Assembly (NCBI GenBank): GCA_964384805.1
Contig: CAYLLO010000032.1
Coordinates: 1-14,640 of the forward strand
DNA length: 14,640 bases
Reading direction: 5' to 3'
Origin: HGM10611 sp964384805
GTDB taxonomy: Bacteria > Bacillota_I > Bacilli_A > ML615J-28 > CAG-313
Made by a program: the position numbers and the translations under genes. A model generated the notes under the pieces. That model was not told the origin of the DNA and did not search any database. It saw nothing but the letters and a program-made list of their open reading frames with translations. Of the stretch, positions 8,099-13,327 are shown piece after piece (positions within the stretch are counted from its first letter, which is position 1; every line of letters begins with the position of its first letter).

Positions 8099-8269
8099 CT
8101 AAATATCTGTTGATCTGTCTGATTGTTTTGTGATATATTCAAAATAACCATTCTTTCTTTGAAGAGATCCTTTGTTTTCTTTTGTTCTTCTTGATAAGTT
8201 TAACAACAATAAGTAAACCATTATACTATTGTATAACACGAAAAAGGCATTTATAACTTTAATTTGCAT
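8099..8269 (-). CDS. Possible 56-residue single-pass membrane miniprotein
   Basis: Open frame from an ATG just after the khpA terminator to a TAG 10 bases before the arsR -35 box, so it neatly fills the gap between two transcription units. It encodes a hydrophobic N-terminal stretch (INAFFVLYNSIMVYLLLLNL, about 6-25) followed by a Lys/Arg/Gln-rich tail (SRRTKENK...QSDRSTDI). An AGGA lies about 10 bases before the ATG but within the terminator stem, so translation would require transcription past that hairpin. A second in-frame ATG (codon 17) lacks any ribosome-binding site and sits over a TATAAT. No family recognised. It could equally be non-coding spacer or a decayed remnant. Confidence 0.25.
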   Translation of the reverse strand: MQIKVINAFFVLYNSIMVYLLLLNLSRRTKENKGSLQRKNGYFEYITKQSDRSTDI

Positions 8270-8272
8270 ACT

Positions 8273-8296
8273 AAAAATGTCCTATTTCTAGGACAT
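8273..8296 (-). terminator. Intrinsic terminator of rpsP-khpA
   Basis: Minus strand, just after the khpA stop: ATGTCCTA (8289-8296) pairs perfectly with TAGGACAT (8277-8284) around GAAA and is followed by TTTT. The GNRA-type tetraloop makes it a good small terminator. It separates rpsP-khpA from the rimM-trmD genes that normally share their transcript. Confidence 0.8.
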
Positions 8297-8301
8297 TAGT
8301 T

Positions 8302-8559
8302 TTATTCTTTCTCAGAAAGGAAATCAATATCTAAGTGTTTCTTTTCACGAATCGCCGCAGTATATGCAATTGTTCGGATTGCATTAGCCACACGACCTTT
8401 TCTACCTATGATACGACCTAAATCATCAGGATGTACAGAAACTTTTAGAGTAATAGCATCATCCACTTCACTAGCTGTCGTAACAACTACTTCTTCAGGA
8501 TGGGTAGCAAGAGGCTTGATTAATTCTGAGACTAAAAGTTCATAATTAACACTGCCCAT
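8302..8559 (-). CDS. khpA: KhpA, KH-domain RNA-binding protein
   Basis: 85-residue single KH-domain protein. In Gram-positive bacteria KhpA partners with KhpB (EloR/Jag) in RNA-based control of cell elongation and division. The KH GxxG loop is visible as IGRKGR (51-56), followed by the helix VANAIRTIAYTAA. The N-terminal MGSVNYELLVSELIKPLATHPEEVVV is typical of the family. It follows rpsP by 9 bases with AGGT before the ATG, the conserved rpsP-khpA arrangement. A terminator lies right after it, so it is the end of a two-gene transcript here. Confidence 0.95.
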   Translation of the reverse strand: MGSVNYELLVSELIKPLATHPEEVVVTTASEVDDAITLKVSVHPDDLGRIIGRKGRVANAIRTIAYTAAIREKKHLDIDFLSEKE

Positions 8560-8568
8560 CGTTATTAC

Positions 8569-8838
8569 CTATTCGGCTTTCTTGCTTTCTAAAAATTTAA
8601 CAATATAGCCTTCCTTTGTTAATAATGATTTTACAGTATCAGTAGGTTTAGCACCCGCATTTAACCATTTCATTACCTTTTCTTCATCAAATTTAATTGT
8701 TGCTGGTTCAGTTAACGGATTGTATGTCCCAACGATTTCAATATAACGTCCATCACGTGGATTATGAGAATCTGTTGCCACAATACGATAGAAAGGTTTT
8801 TTCTTTGAACCAAATCTTTGTGATCTTAATTTTACCAT
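8569..8838 (-). CDS. rpsP: 30S ribosomal protein S16
   Basis: 89-residue S16, an early-binding protein of the 30S body. The family signature RSQRFGSKKKPFYRIVATDSHNPRDGRYIEIVGTYNP is seen at about 5-41, followed by the typical EEKVMKWLNAGAKPTDTV block (53-70). The start ATG has AGGAG 9 bases upstream. The promoter is at 8880-8908, leaving a leader of only about 35 bases. It is first in a short rpsP-khpA operon. The usual downstream partners rimM and trmD lie 3 kb away behind a metal-resistance pair. Confidence 0.98.
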   Translation of the reverse strand: MVKLRSQRFGSKKKPFYRIVATDSHNPRDGRYIEIVGTYNPLTEPATIKFDEEKVMKWLNAGAKPTDTVKSLLTKEGYIVKFLESKKAE

Positions 8839-8879
8839 TTTTTTATTCTCCTATTTCTATTATTTTTTAATACTTAAAT

Positions 8880-8908
8880 AGTATACCATAAAATATCAAT
8901 AGTGTCAA
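8880..8908 (-). promoter_or_regulatory. Sigma-A promoter of rpsP-khpA
   Basis: Minus strand TTGACA (8903-8908), 17 bases, TATACT (8880-8885) preceded by TGG (extended -10). The -35 box lies inside one arm of the perfect inverted repeat at 8901-8926. Confidence 0.85.
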
Positions 8909-8926
8909 GTAAAAATACTTGACACT
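8901..8926 (-). repeat. Perfect 11-bp inverted repeat at the ylbE/rpsP junction
   Basis: AGTGTCAAGTA (8901-8911) and TACTTGACACT (8916-8926) are exact reverse complements around a 4-base A/T loop. It starts at the last base of ylbE and includes the rpsP -35 box in one arm. As a minus-strand RNA hairpin it could end ylbD-ylbE transcription, but the following bases (ATTGATATTTTA) are only moderately U-rich. It could also be a binding site acting on the rpsP promoter. Confidence 0.6.
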
Positions 8927-9156
8927 TATTGATTATTATTTAAATATTTAATAATGCCATTCACAAAATCAATTTGTTTTCTTAAATTGCCTATTTTATC
9001 CTGCAAAGTTATTTTTAAAGCAATTTTGGCTTCTTTCTCAAACTCTTTAAACAAATATGGGTATCGCTCCAAAACCATATACCATTTGGGATTATATCTT
9101 AAGTAGGACAAATACTGATCATTAGCATACAATTTACTCGTTACTTCACTAATCAT
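8926..9156 (-). CDS. ylbE: YlbE-like protein
   Basis: 76-residue protein matching the small YlbE-like family of Bacilli, function unknown. The central block LRYNPKWYMVLERYPYLFKEFEKEAK (about 19-44) shows the family's NPxWY and the following Arg/Pro pattern, and a long helical tail follows. I place the start at the ATG that overlaps the ylbD stop by one base (TAATG), with GGTGGG four bases upstream. An in-frame TTG 12 bases earlier has no ribosome-binding site and lies within ylbD. The ylbD-ylbE order matches Bacillus subtilis. It ends at the inverted repeat before rpsP. Confidence 0.75.
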   Translation of the reverse strand: MISEVTSKLYANDQYLSYLRYNPKWYMVLERYPYLFKEFEKEAKIALKITLQDKIGNLRKQIDFVNGIIKYLNNNQ

Positions 9157-9512
9157 TAATCCCACCAACTATTATAGTTAGCATTATAAAGACCACCATT
9201 TGGTCTACCTCCAATGCCTTGAGTTATCTGTAAGATTTTTTGAACTGTATTTAACGTTTTACTAATAGAATCTGGATTTATTTTTTTGATATAACCCATA
9301 ATATTTTTAATATTTTCACTACTTAAGAAATCTATACCTTCACTTTTGCTTTCTGATTTTTTTTGATACTTACTCCAAATATCACTTTGTTCCCCCATTA
9401 TCACCCAGTCTTCATAAATACTTTGCCAAGTTCTTTTGCCACTTGTGACATCATCTCTAACTAAAGGGTATCGTGAAACAAAATCTCTAAATTCATCCAT
9501 TCTACTTGCCAT
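9156..9512 (-). CDS. ylbD: YlbD-like protein (putative spore coat family)
   Basis: 118-residue homologue of the Bacillus YlbD family, annotated as a putative coat protein from Bacillus, though the molecular role is not established. The diagnostic N-terminus is FRDFVSRYPLVRDDVTSGKRTWQSIYEDWVIMGE (about 8-41), followed by a helical stretch with internal KKINPDSISKTLNTVQKILQITQG and a Gly/Asn-rich C-terminus ending in NYNSWWD. GAGGTG lies 5 bases before the ATG. A second Met at codon 5 is possible. It is translationally linked to ylbE by a one-base overlap. Its presence does not prove sporulation, because nothing else in the window tests that. Confidence 0.75.
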   Translation of the reverse strand: MASRMDEFRDFVSRYPLVRDDVTSGKRTWQSIYEDWVIMGEQSDIWSKYQKKSESKSEGIDFLSSENIKNIMGYIKKINPDSISKTLNTVQKILQITQGIGGRPNGGLYNANYNSWWD

Positions 9513-9612
9513 TATATCACCTCAATATAATTTATTAATCTTTGCTGAAAATTGTTCCTTTTCTTGTGACATATTTTAGTTTTTTGCGTATTTTATAATG
9601 AGGAGGGATAAT

Positions 9613-9846
9613 ATGTTCAGCAAAAAAAATCGTCAAAACCAAATGATTTATCCACAACCATACTTTAATCCGTATCTAAATCAAGAAGGATTTAATCTAG
9701 GAAATATGAATTATGATACTAATTTTTTAGAAACTGAAATTAATGAATTAAAACGCCAAACTACAGAAATCGCTAGACGTTTAACTAAAATTGAAAATTA
9801 TTTAGGGATTAGAAACGAAGAAGAAAAACCTACATCGTTATTTTAA
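9613..9846 (+). CDS. Small coiled-coil protein of unknown function
   Basis: 77-residue protein not assigned to a named family. The N-terminal half is rich in Asn, Tyr, Gln and Pro (IYPQPYFNPYLNQ, about 12-24). The second half is a charged heptad-like helix, FLETEINELKRQTTEIARRLTKIENYLGI (about 43-71), likely a coiled coil. The start is chosen at the ATG that follows a strong AGGAGGG (9601-9607). An upstream ATG at 9598 would overlap that site. Divergent from ylbD and convergent with the yktA-like gene, whose stop lies one base away. The composition resembles small coat or structural proteins, but this is only an impression. No clear promoter: the TATAAT at 9594-9599 is too close to the ribosome-binding site. 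Confidence 0.65.
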   Translation: MFSKKNRQNQMIYPQPYFNPYLNQEGFNLGNMNYDTNFLETEINELKRQTTEIARRLTKIENYLGIRNEEEKPTSLF

Positions 9847-9847
9847 A

Positions 9848-10102
9848 CTATAAATTTTTCATTGTTTGATAAATAGATACTCCAATTTGTTTTTCAAGCA
9901 TCTTATCATATTGTTTTTCCAAAGATTTATTATTTAGAATATTTTGATATTCATGATAATTTTTGATTAATTCATCTTTGGGCACTAAATGATGTTTATT
10001 TTTTTCAATAAGTTTAAAAAAATTAATTATTTTAACTATTTCTTCTACTTTAAATAAATCATAATCTATTTGATAATCTATTTCATTATAATCTTTTTTC
10101 AT
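9848..10102 (-). CDS. UPF0223 family protein (YktA-like)
   Basis: 84-residue cytosolic protein matching the UPF0223/YktA family of Bacilli, whose function is unknown. The conserved pattern is visible: an acidic YDLFKVEEIVKIINFFKLIEK helix (about 14-34), a middle ELIKNYHEYQNILNNKSLEKQYDKMLEK stretch (about 44-71) and the SIYQTMK ending. The ATG follows GAGG at about 10 bases. The promoter has an extended -10 at 10123-10131. It converges on the coiled-coil gene with a one-base gap and no visible terminator, so read-through would make antisense RNA to that gene. Confidence 0.75.
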   Translation of the reverse strand: MKKDYNEIDYQIDYDLFKVEEIVKIINFFKLIEKNKHHLVPKDELIKNYHEYQNILNNKSLEKQYDKMLEKQIGVSIYQTMKNL

Positions 10103-10122
10103 ATTTTATATACCTCGTATTA

Positions 10123-10131
10123 ATTATACCA
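10123..10131 (-). promoter_or_regulatory. Extended -10 promoter of the yktA-like gene
   Basis: Minus strand TGGTATAAT, the same extended -10 as at the pepF promoter. No recognisable -35 lies at 17 bases (AACCTA). The gene's GAGG site follows about 6 bases later, so the leader would be very short. Confidence 0.45.
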
Positions 10132-10214
10132 CAAATTTTTAAAAATAGGTTTTAACATATGCATAAAATTAGTTTAATTCATAATATATAATGTCTAAAG
10201 ATAGGAGGGAAATT

Positions 10215-10358
10215 ATGTATCAACCTAATTATGGATATGGATGCTGTGGTCAACCAACTAATACTTGCTGCGGAGGTAGTAACTTTGGCGGATATGGCTA
10301 TGCTTTAATTTTAGTATTATTCATTTTATTAGTTATCATCGGTACTGCTCGCTGGTAA
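10215..10358 (+). CDS. YjcZ-like sporulation-family miniprotein with paired cysteines
   Basis: 47-residue protein. The C-terminal part, GGYGYALILVLFILLVIIG (about 25-43), is the Gly/Tyr lead-in and single hydrophobic segment of the YjcZ/SscA-like family of tiny proteins found in spore-formers. The N-terminus MYQPNYGYGCCGQPTNTCCGG is unusual in carrying two Cys pairs (C10-C11, C18-C19), which could form disulfides or bind metal. The ATG follows a strong AGGAGGG. A TATAAT at 10187-10192 could be its -10, with no good -35. The terminator at 10365-10392 makes it a single-gene unit. Membrane-associated by prediction. The precise role is unknown. Confidence 0.7.
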   Translation: MYQPNYGYGCCGQPTNTCCGGSNFGGYGYALILVLFILLVIIGTARW

Positions 10359-10364
10359 TTATAA

Positions 10365-10392
10365 GTAAAAGGAAGATTTAACTTCCTTTTTT
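10365..10392 (+). terminator. Terminator of the YjcZ-like gene
   Basis: AAAAGGAAG (10367-10375) pairs with CTTCCTTTT (10382-10390) around ATTTAA and runs into further T residues. It lies 8 bases after the stop codon and immediately before the def promoter. Confidence 0.85.
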
Positions 10393-10394
10393 AC

Positions 10395-10423
10395 GTTACA
10401 AAAGAAAGAATTTATGATATAAT
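10395..10423 (+). promoter_or_regulatory. Sigma-A promoter of def
   Basis: GTTACA (10395-10400, four of six matches to the -35 consensus), 17 bases, then TATAAT (10418-10423) preceded by TGA, giving an extended -10. Predicted transcript start is about 40 bases before the def ATG. Confidence 0.7.
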
Positions 10424-10471
10424 CAAACTAGATATTCAAATAATATAATAAAAAGTATTCGAGGTATTTAT

Positions 10472-11080
10472 ATGATTTTAATGAAAGACATTATTAAAGA
10501 AGGAAATCCTTTATTAAGAAAAAAATCAGTCGAAGTTATGCTTCCCTTATCAAACGAAGATGAGAATACGTTAATTTCAATGATTGAATATATCTATAAT
10601 TCAATTGATGAAGAGATTGCGGAAAAATATGGCTTACGGGCGGCCGTAGGTATTGCCGCTCCCCAAATAGGGATACTTAAAAAAATGATCGTTATCTATT
10701 TAACTGATGAGCAAGGGGAGGAACACTTCTATCCACTTATCAATCCTAAAACTGTTAGCTATTCAGATGAACAGATTTATTTACCTGGTGGTGAAGGATG
10801 TTTATCTGTCGATAGAGAAGTAACTGGATTGATTCACCGAGCTAGACGCATAACCGTTGATACTCAAATTTATAATCCTGAAACTAGAGAATTAAAACAT
10901 GTTGTTTTAAAATTAAAAAATTATCCTGCTTTAGTTTTCCAACATGAATATGACCATTTGATGGGAATTTTATTTCCAGATCGAATTAACACTAACAAAC
11001 CTCTTTTCGTTCCTGAAAACTCTAAACCAGTTATTTTCCCAAAACTTGAAGCAAACAATAATGAGCCTACTGATAAATAA
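10472..11080 (+). CDS. def: Peptide deformylase (type 2)
   Basis: Metalloenzyme that removes the N-formyl group from nascent polypeptides at the ribosome exit. All three motifs are present: GIAAPQIG (60-67), EGCLS (108-112, with metal ligand C110) and QHEYDH (157-162, ligands H158 and H162, catalytic E159). The 202-residue length and the insertion between motif I and motif II fit the type 2 enzymes of low-GC Gram-positives. The ATG follows GAGGT by 6 bases. A second ATG three codons later is less well placed. Single-gene unit with the promoter at 10395-10423 and a terminator overlapping its stop codon. Assignment is firm. Confidence 0.96.
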   Translation: MILMKDIIKEGNPLLRKKSVEVMLPLSNEDENTLISMIEYIYNSIDEEIAEKYGLRAAVGIAAPQIGILKKMIVIYLTDEQGEEHFYPLINPKTVSYSDEQIYLPGGEGCLSVDREVTGLIHRARRITVDTQIYNPETRELKHVVLKLKNYPALVFQHEYDHLMGILFPDRINTNKPLFVPENSKPVIFPKLEANNNEPTDK

Positions 11081-11095
11081 TCAGTAGGCATTTTT
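11065..11095 (+). terminator. Terminator of def
   Basis: GCCTACTGAT (11065-11074) pairs perfectly with ATCAGTAGGC (11080-11089) around a 5-base loop, followed by ATTTTT. The stem includes the last codons and stop of def. Read on the minus strand it lies just after the surface-protein gene, but without a good U-tract there, so it would be at best a weak terminator for that gene. Confidence 0.85.
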
Positions 11096-11102
11096 AAAAT
11101 AT

Positions 11103-13100
11103 TTATTTATTATGTTCTATTACACCATCAACTTCAACAACTAAGTTAATATCCTCACCTGTTTCAGCATTCCATACTTTACTAAAGTTATCTCCTAAAG
11201 TACAATTAGAAATCTTTACTGTATATTGTTTACAGAGGCTACTATCTATTTCTACAGCTGCTTTATTGCTTGAATCAGCACTGAAAGAACAATTAGTAAC
11301 AGTTACTAATCTAGGTTGTCCATATCCTTCGTCATAAACCTTAATAGCACGTCCGTATTCATTATCGAAAGTACATCCATCAAAAGTAACTTCAGAACCA
11401 CTATAACAAAATACTGAATATACATCACCTGTTGTTTCAAAAACACAGTTTTTAAAAGTTGTTTTTTTAGCATAAGTTGTAATATTACCAGTAATTACAC
11501 AGTTTTCATATACTACAGATTCAGCATTAAGGCAATTGTATACATACCAAGTAGTAGTGTCTTTATTTCCTACAACTGCACAATTTTTAATTACCACATT
11601 AGAGTTTTCTGCACTACTTCCAGCAACATTTAAAGTAGTTCCTTCACTACCAGTAATTGTTAAATCTTTTCCTTTATTAGTAGGCAAAGTATATTCACTA
11701 TTTCCTAATACTACGTTAATAACTGTATCAGTTGAATTAATGGTACTACTTAAATCTTCATTATTAGTAACAATATCTGCTTTACTTACAGTTGCATTAT
11801 TATTAATAATTGCTGATGTAGGTTCACCAGTTTGTTTATGAGTACCTGTTGCGGCATTATCTTTGATTCTTGCCAAACCATTAAATTTAGAACCAACTAT
11901 CATATTACCTTCAAGATTTACTGTCATATTAGCAAAACGAGCATCTAATTCAATTGCTGAAACGTGTTGGTTATCCCCAGTATAACCCTCTTTACTAGCA
12001 TAGAATTCACAATCTTTAAAGTTAGCTACTGTATCAGCTCCACCTTCATTATAAACTAATACCGCTTTACCTGTTGTATAGAATACACAATTATTAAATG
12101 ATACTTTATCAGCCCCATATGTCCAAACATATTGTGTTGTTAAATTAAATTCACAATTGTTAAACTCTACTTCACTTGCATATAAAAATAAACCATCATT
12201 AATTACACAATCATTGTAAACAACTTTTTTAGTGTGCTTATATCCAACATAATTTTCAGTTGAACCTTTTACAGTTACATTAGTTAAAGTTATATCGGCA
12301 TCATTTAATGTAATATCTGCTGTAGCATCAATAACAGTGTTTCCGTTACCAACAAATTCAACTGTTTTATTGCTTACAGTATTTGGTAAAGTATATTGTC
12401 CTTGAGGTAATAAAATTGACCCTGCACCTTCATTAATTAAATCTAAAATAGTCTTATCTGCAGTTAAAGTTTTAATTAATGTATAACTTTCAGCATCATT
12501 ATAACCTGCATTACCTTGAACCATTTGAACAGATAGTGTTAATCCTGTACTTAAGCCTTGATATTCATTTCCCACTGTTAGAGGTAACTCTATTTCTACT
12601 TTAATTGGATCAATACCTGTTTCTTTTTTAATAGAGGCCCATTGAGAAGTATAGCTTTTAAGTCCAGTGTATTCTGTTCCATTAATTTTTACATTCATAA
12701 CACTCATTAACACTTGACCATCTGAAGTAGTGTTCCATAACAAACGATATAGAGCATCAATAGTTGAGTTATTAGTCACCTCAACATTAAATGTTACTTT
12801 ATCACCTGGTGCTATATTTTGTAACATTAAATTATTTTTTTCAATTTTGACAATTCCCCCAAGTTCAAATTTTCCACTTTCTTGTTCTACATCCATTGAA
12901 AATGTTTGAATATTTGTTATTTCTGCAACACCTTCAACTTTACCAGATGTGATTGCGATATCAACTTTATCTTCACTTGTAAATAACGCAAATGTGGCAC
13001 CTGCTAATAAACTAAAGCATAATGCGATAGTTAAAAACGAACTTAAAATAATTTTTTTCTTCATTCTTCTTTCCTTTTTCCTTTCTTTTGATAAGTTCAT
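11103..13100 (-). CDS. Secreted beta-helix surface protein with SipW-cognate signal peptide
   Basis: 665 residues. The N-terminus is a SipW-cognate/TasA-type export signal: a Lys/Arg-rich start, hydrophobic core IILSSFLTIALCFSLLAGATFA (17-38), then LFTSEDKVDIAITSGKVE. Cleavage near A38/L39 by an ER-type (SipW) signal peptidase is inferred. Residues ~60-210 resemble a TasA-like beta domain (IAPGDKVTFNVEVTNNSTIDALYR). Two parallel beta-helix blocks follow, about 215-420 and 450-650, with repeating coils of the type FNNCVF / FKNCVF / FDGCTF containing stacked Asn-Cys positions. The two blocks look like a tandem duplication. There is no LPXTG or C-terminal membrane segment, so it is free or fibre-associated. 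The first ATG has AAAGGTG; a second, at codon 13 (13064), also has a purine site. Ligand or enzymatic role unknown. Confidence 0.85.
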   Translation of the reverse strand: MNLSKERKKERRMKKKIILSSFLTIALCFSLLAGATFALFTSEDKVDIAITSGKVEGVAEITNIQTFSMDVEQESGKFELGGIVKIEKNNLMLQNIAPGDKVTFNVEVTNNSTIDALYRLLWNTTSDGQVLMSVMNVKINGTEYTGLKSYTSQWASIKKETGIDPIKVEIELPLTVGNEYQGLSTGLTLSVQMVQGNAGYNDAESYTLIKTLTADKTILDLINEGAGSILLPQGQYTLPNTVSNKTVEFVGNGNTVIDATADITLNDADITLTNVTVKGSTENYVGYKHTKKVVYNDCVINDGLFLYASEVEFNNCEFNLTTQYVWTYGADKVSFNNCVFYTTGKAVLVYNEGGADTVANFKDCEFYASKEGYTGDNQHVSAIELDARFANMTVNLEGNMIVGSKFNGLARIKDNAATGTHKQTGEPTSAIINNNATVSKADIVTNNEDLSSTINSTDTVINVVLGNSEYTLPTNKGKDLTITGSEGTTLNVAGSSAENSNVVIKNCAVVGNKDTTTWYVYNCLNAESVVYENCVITGNITTYAKKTTFKNCVFETTGDVYSVFCYSGSEVTFDGCTFDNEYGRAIKVYDEGYGQPRLVTVTNCSFSADSSNKAAVEIDSSLCKQYTVKISNCTLGDNFSKVWNAETGEDINLVVEVDGVIEHNK

Positions 13101-13116
13101 AAACGTACACCTTTAT
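13099..13116 (-). repeat. Palindromic repeat, copy 2, over the surface-protein start
   Basis: ATAAACGTACACCTTTAT (plus strand) is an 18-base near-palindrome with one mismatched pair. It covers the AAAGGTG ribosome-binding site and the ATG of the surface-protein gene, within its 5' leader. With flanks it is a 24-base direct repeat of the region around 13233-13250 (21 of 24 identical). It may be an operator or an RNA element masking the ribosome-binding site. Confidence 0.65.
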
Positions 13117-13136
13117 ATATTTAAAAAAATAAAATT

Positions 13137-13165
13137 TTAATAGAGAAAACACTTTAATTTTTCAA
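13137..13165 (-). promoter_or_regulatory. Probable promoter of the surface-protein gene
   Basis: Minus strand TTGAAA (13160-13165, five of six matches), 17 bases, TATTAA (13137-13142, four of six). The predicted transcript starts near 13130, giving a ~30-base leader that contains palindrome copy 2. Confidence 0.5.
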
Positions 13166-13192
13166 GTTTTTTAGTTAAATAATTAAAATTAT

Positions 13193-13221
13193 TTGCATTT
13201 TTATGTTTATTATAGTATAAT
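13193..13221 (+). promoter_or_regulatory. Possible plus-strand promoter
   Basis: TTGCAT (13193-13198), 17 bases, TATAAT (13216-13221). The -10 is perfect and the -35 is moderate. Transcription would start near 13228, directly before palindrome copy 1, and run toward the hairpin terminator at 13301-13327. It is divergent from the surface-protein promoter. Confidence 0.4.
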
Positions 13222-13232
13222 TATAATAGTTC

Positions 13233-13250
13233 ATAAAGGTGTACCTTTAT
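13233..13250 (+). repeat. Palindromic repeat, copy 1
   Basis: ATAAAGGTGTACCTTTAT: 8-base arms, ATAAAGGT and ACCTTTAT, are exact reverse complements around GT. Copy 2 lies 134 bases away at 13099-13116. On the minus strand this copy also resembles a ribosome-binding site followed by ATGAAC, but the frame there closes after 19 codons. Confidence 0.7.
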
Positions 13251-13268
13251 AAAATAAAAAAATAATCA

Positions 13269-13291
13269 TAACAAATTTTAAAAATTTGTTA
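13269..13291. repeat. 10-bp perfect inverted repeat
   Basis: TAACAAATTT and AAATTTGTTA are exact reverse complements separated by three bases. It is A/T-only apart from one G/C pair. It lies between palindrome copy 1 and the plus-strand terminator and may be part of a folded RNA. Confidence 0.45.
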
Positions 13292-13300
13292 GATTAATTC

Positions 13301-13327
13301 GCCTACCTTTGGGTAGGCTATTTTTTT
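13301..13327 (+). terminator. Strong plus-strand terminator without an evident gene
   Basis: GCCTACC (13301-13307) pairs perfectly with GGTAGGC (13312-13318) around TTTG, followed by TA and seven T. It is oriented to stop plus-strand transcription, yet the only upstream candidate is the short RNA proposed at 13228-13327. Confidence 0.8.

Larger units (their letters stand above)
13228..13327 (+). ncRNA. Possible ~100-nt non-coding RNA
   Basis: A plausible promoter (13193-13221) and a strong terminator (13301-13327) on the same strand enclose about 100 bases with no ATG-started frame. They enclose palindrome copy 1 (13233-13250) and a 10-bp inverted repeat (13269-13291), so the RNA would be mostly paired. 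No known RNA family recognised. The terminator has no other plus-strand gene to serve. Confidence 0.3.

Noticed and set aside
9157..9168. TTG start for ylbE, 12 bases upstream
   Set aside because: No ribosome-binding site, lies in ylbD coding sequence; the ATG at 9156 has GGTGGG and a TAATG overlap.
9594..9599. TATAAT as a -10 box for the coiled-coil gene
   Set aside because: Transcription would start within the AGGAGGG ribosome-binding site at 9601-9607, and no -35 lies at proper spacing.
11536..11841. 101-codon plus-strand open frame within the surface-protein gene
   Set aside because: Hydrophobic shadow of the repeat-rich coding strand; the minus-strand product has a coherent signal peptide and beta-helix.
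12949..13140. 63-codon plus-strand open frame over the surface-protein start
   Set aside because: Antisense to the signal peptide, no ribosome-binding site, and it runs through the promoter region.
13222..13250. Start of a second short gene on the minus strand at palindrome copy 1 (AAAGGT...ATGAAC)
   Set aside because: The frame closes after 19 codons with A/T-only content; better explained as a repeated regulatory palindrome.
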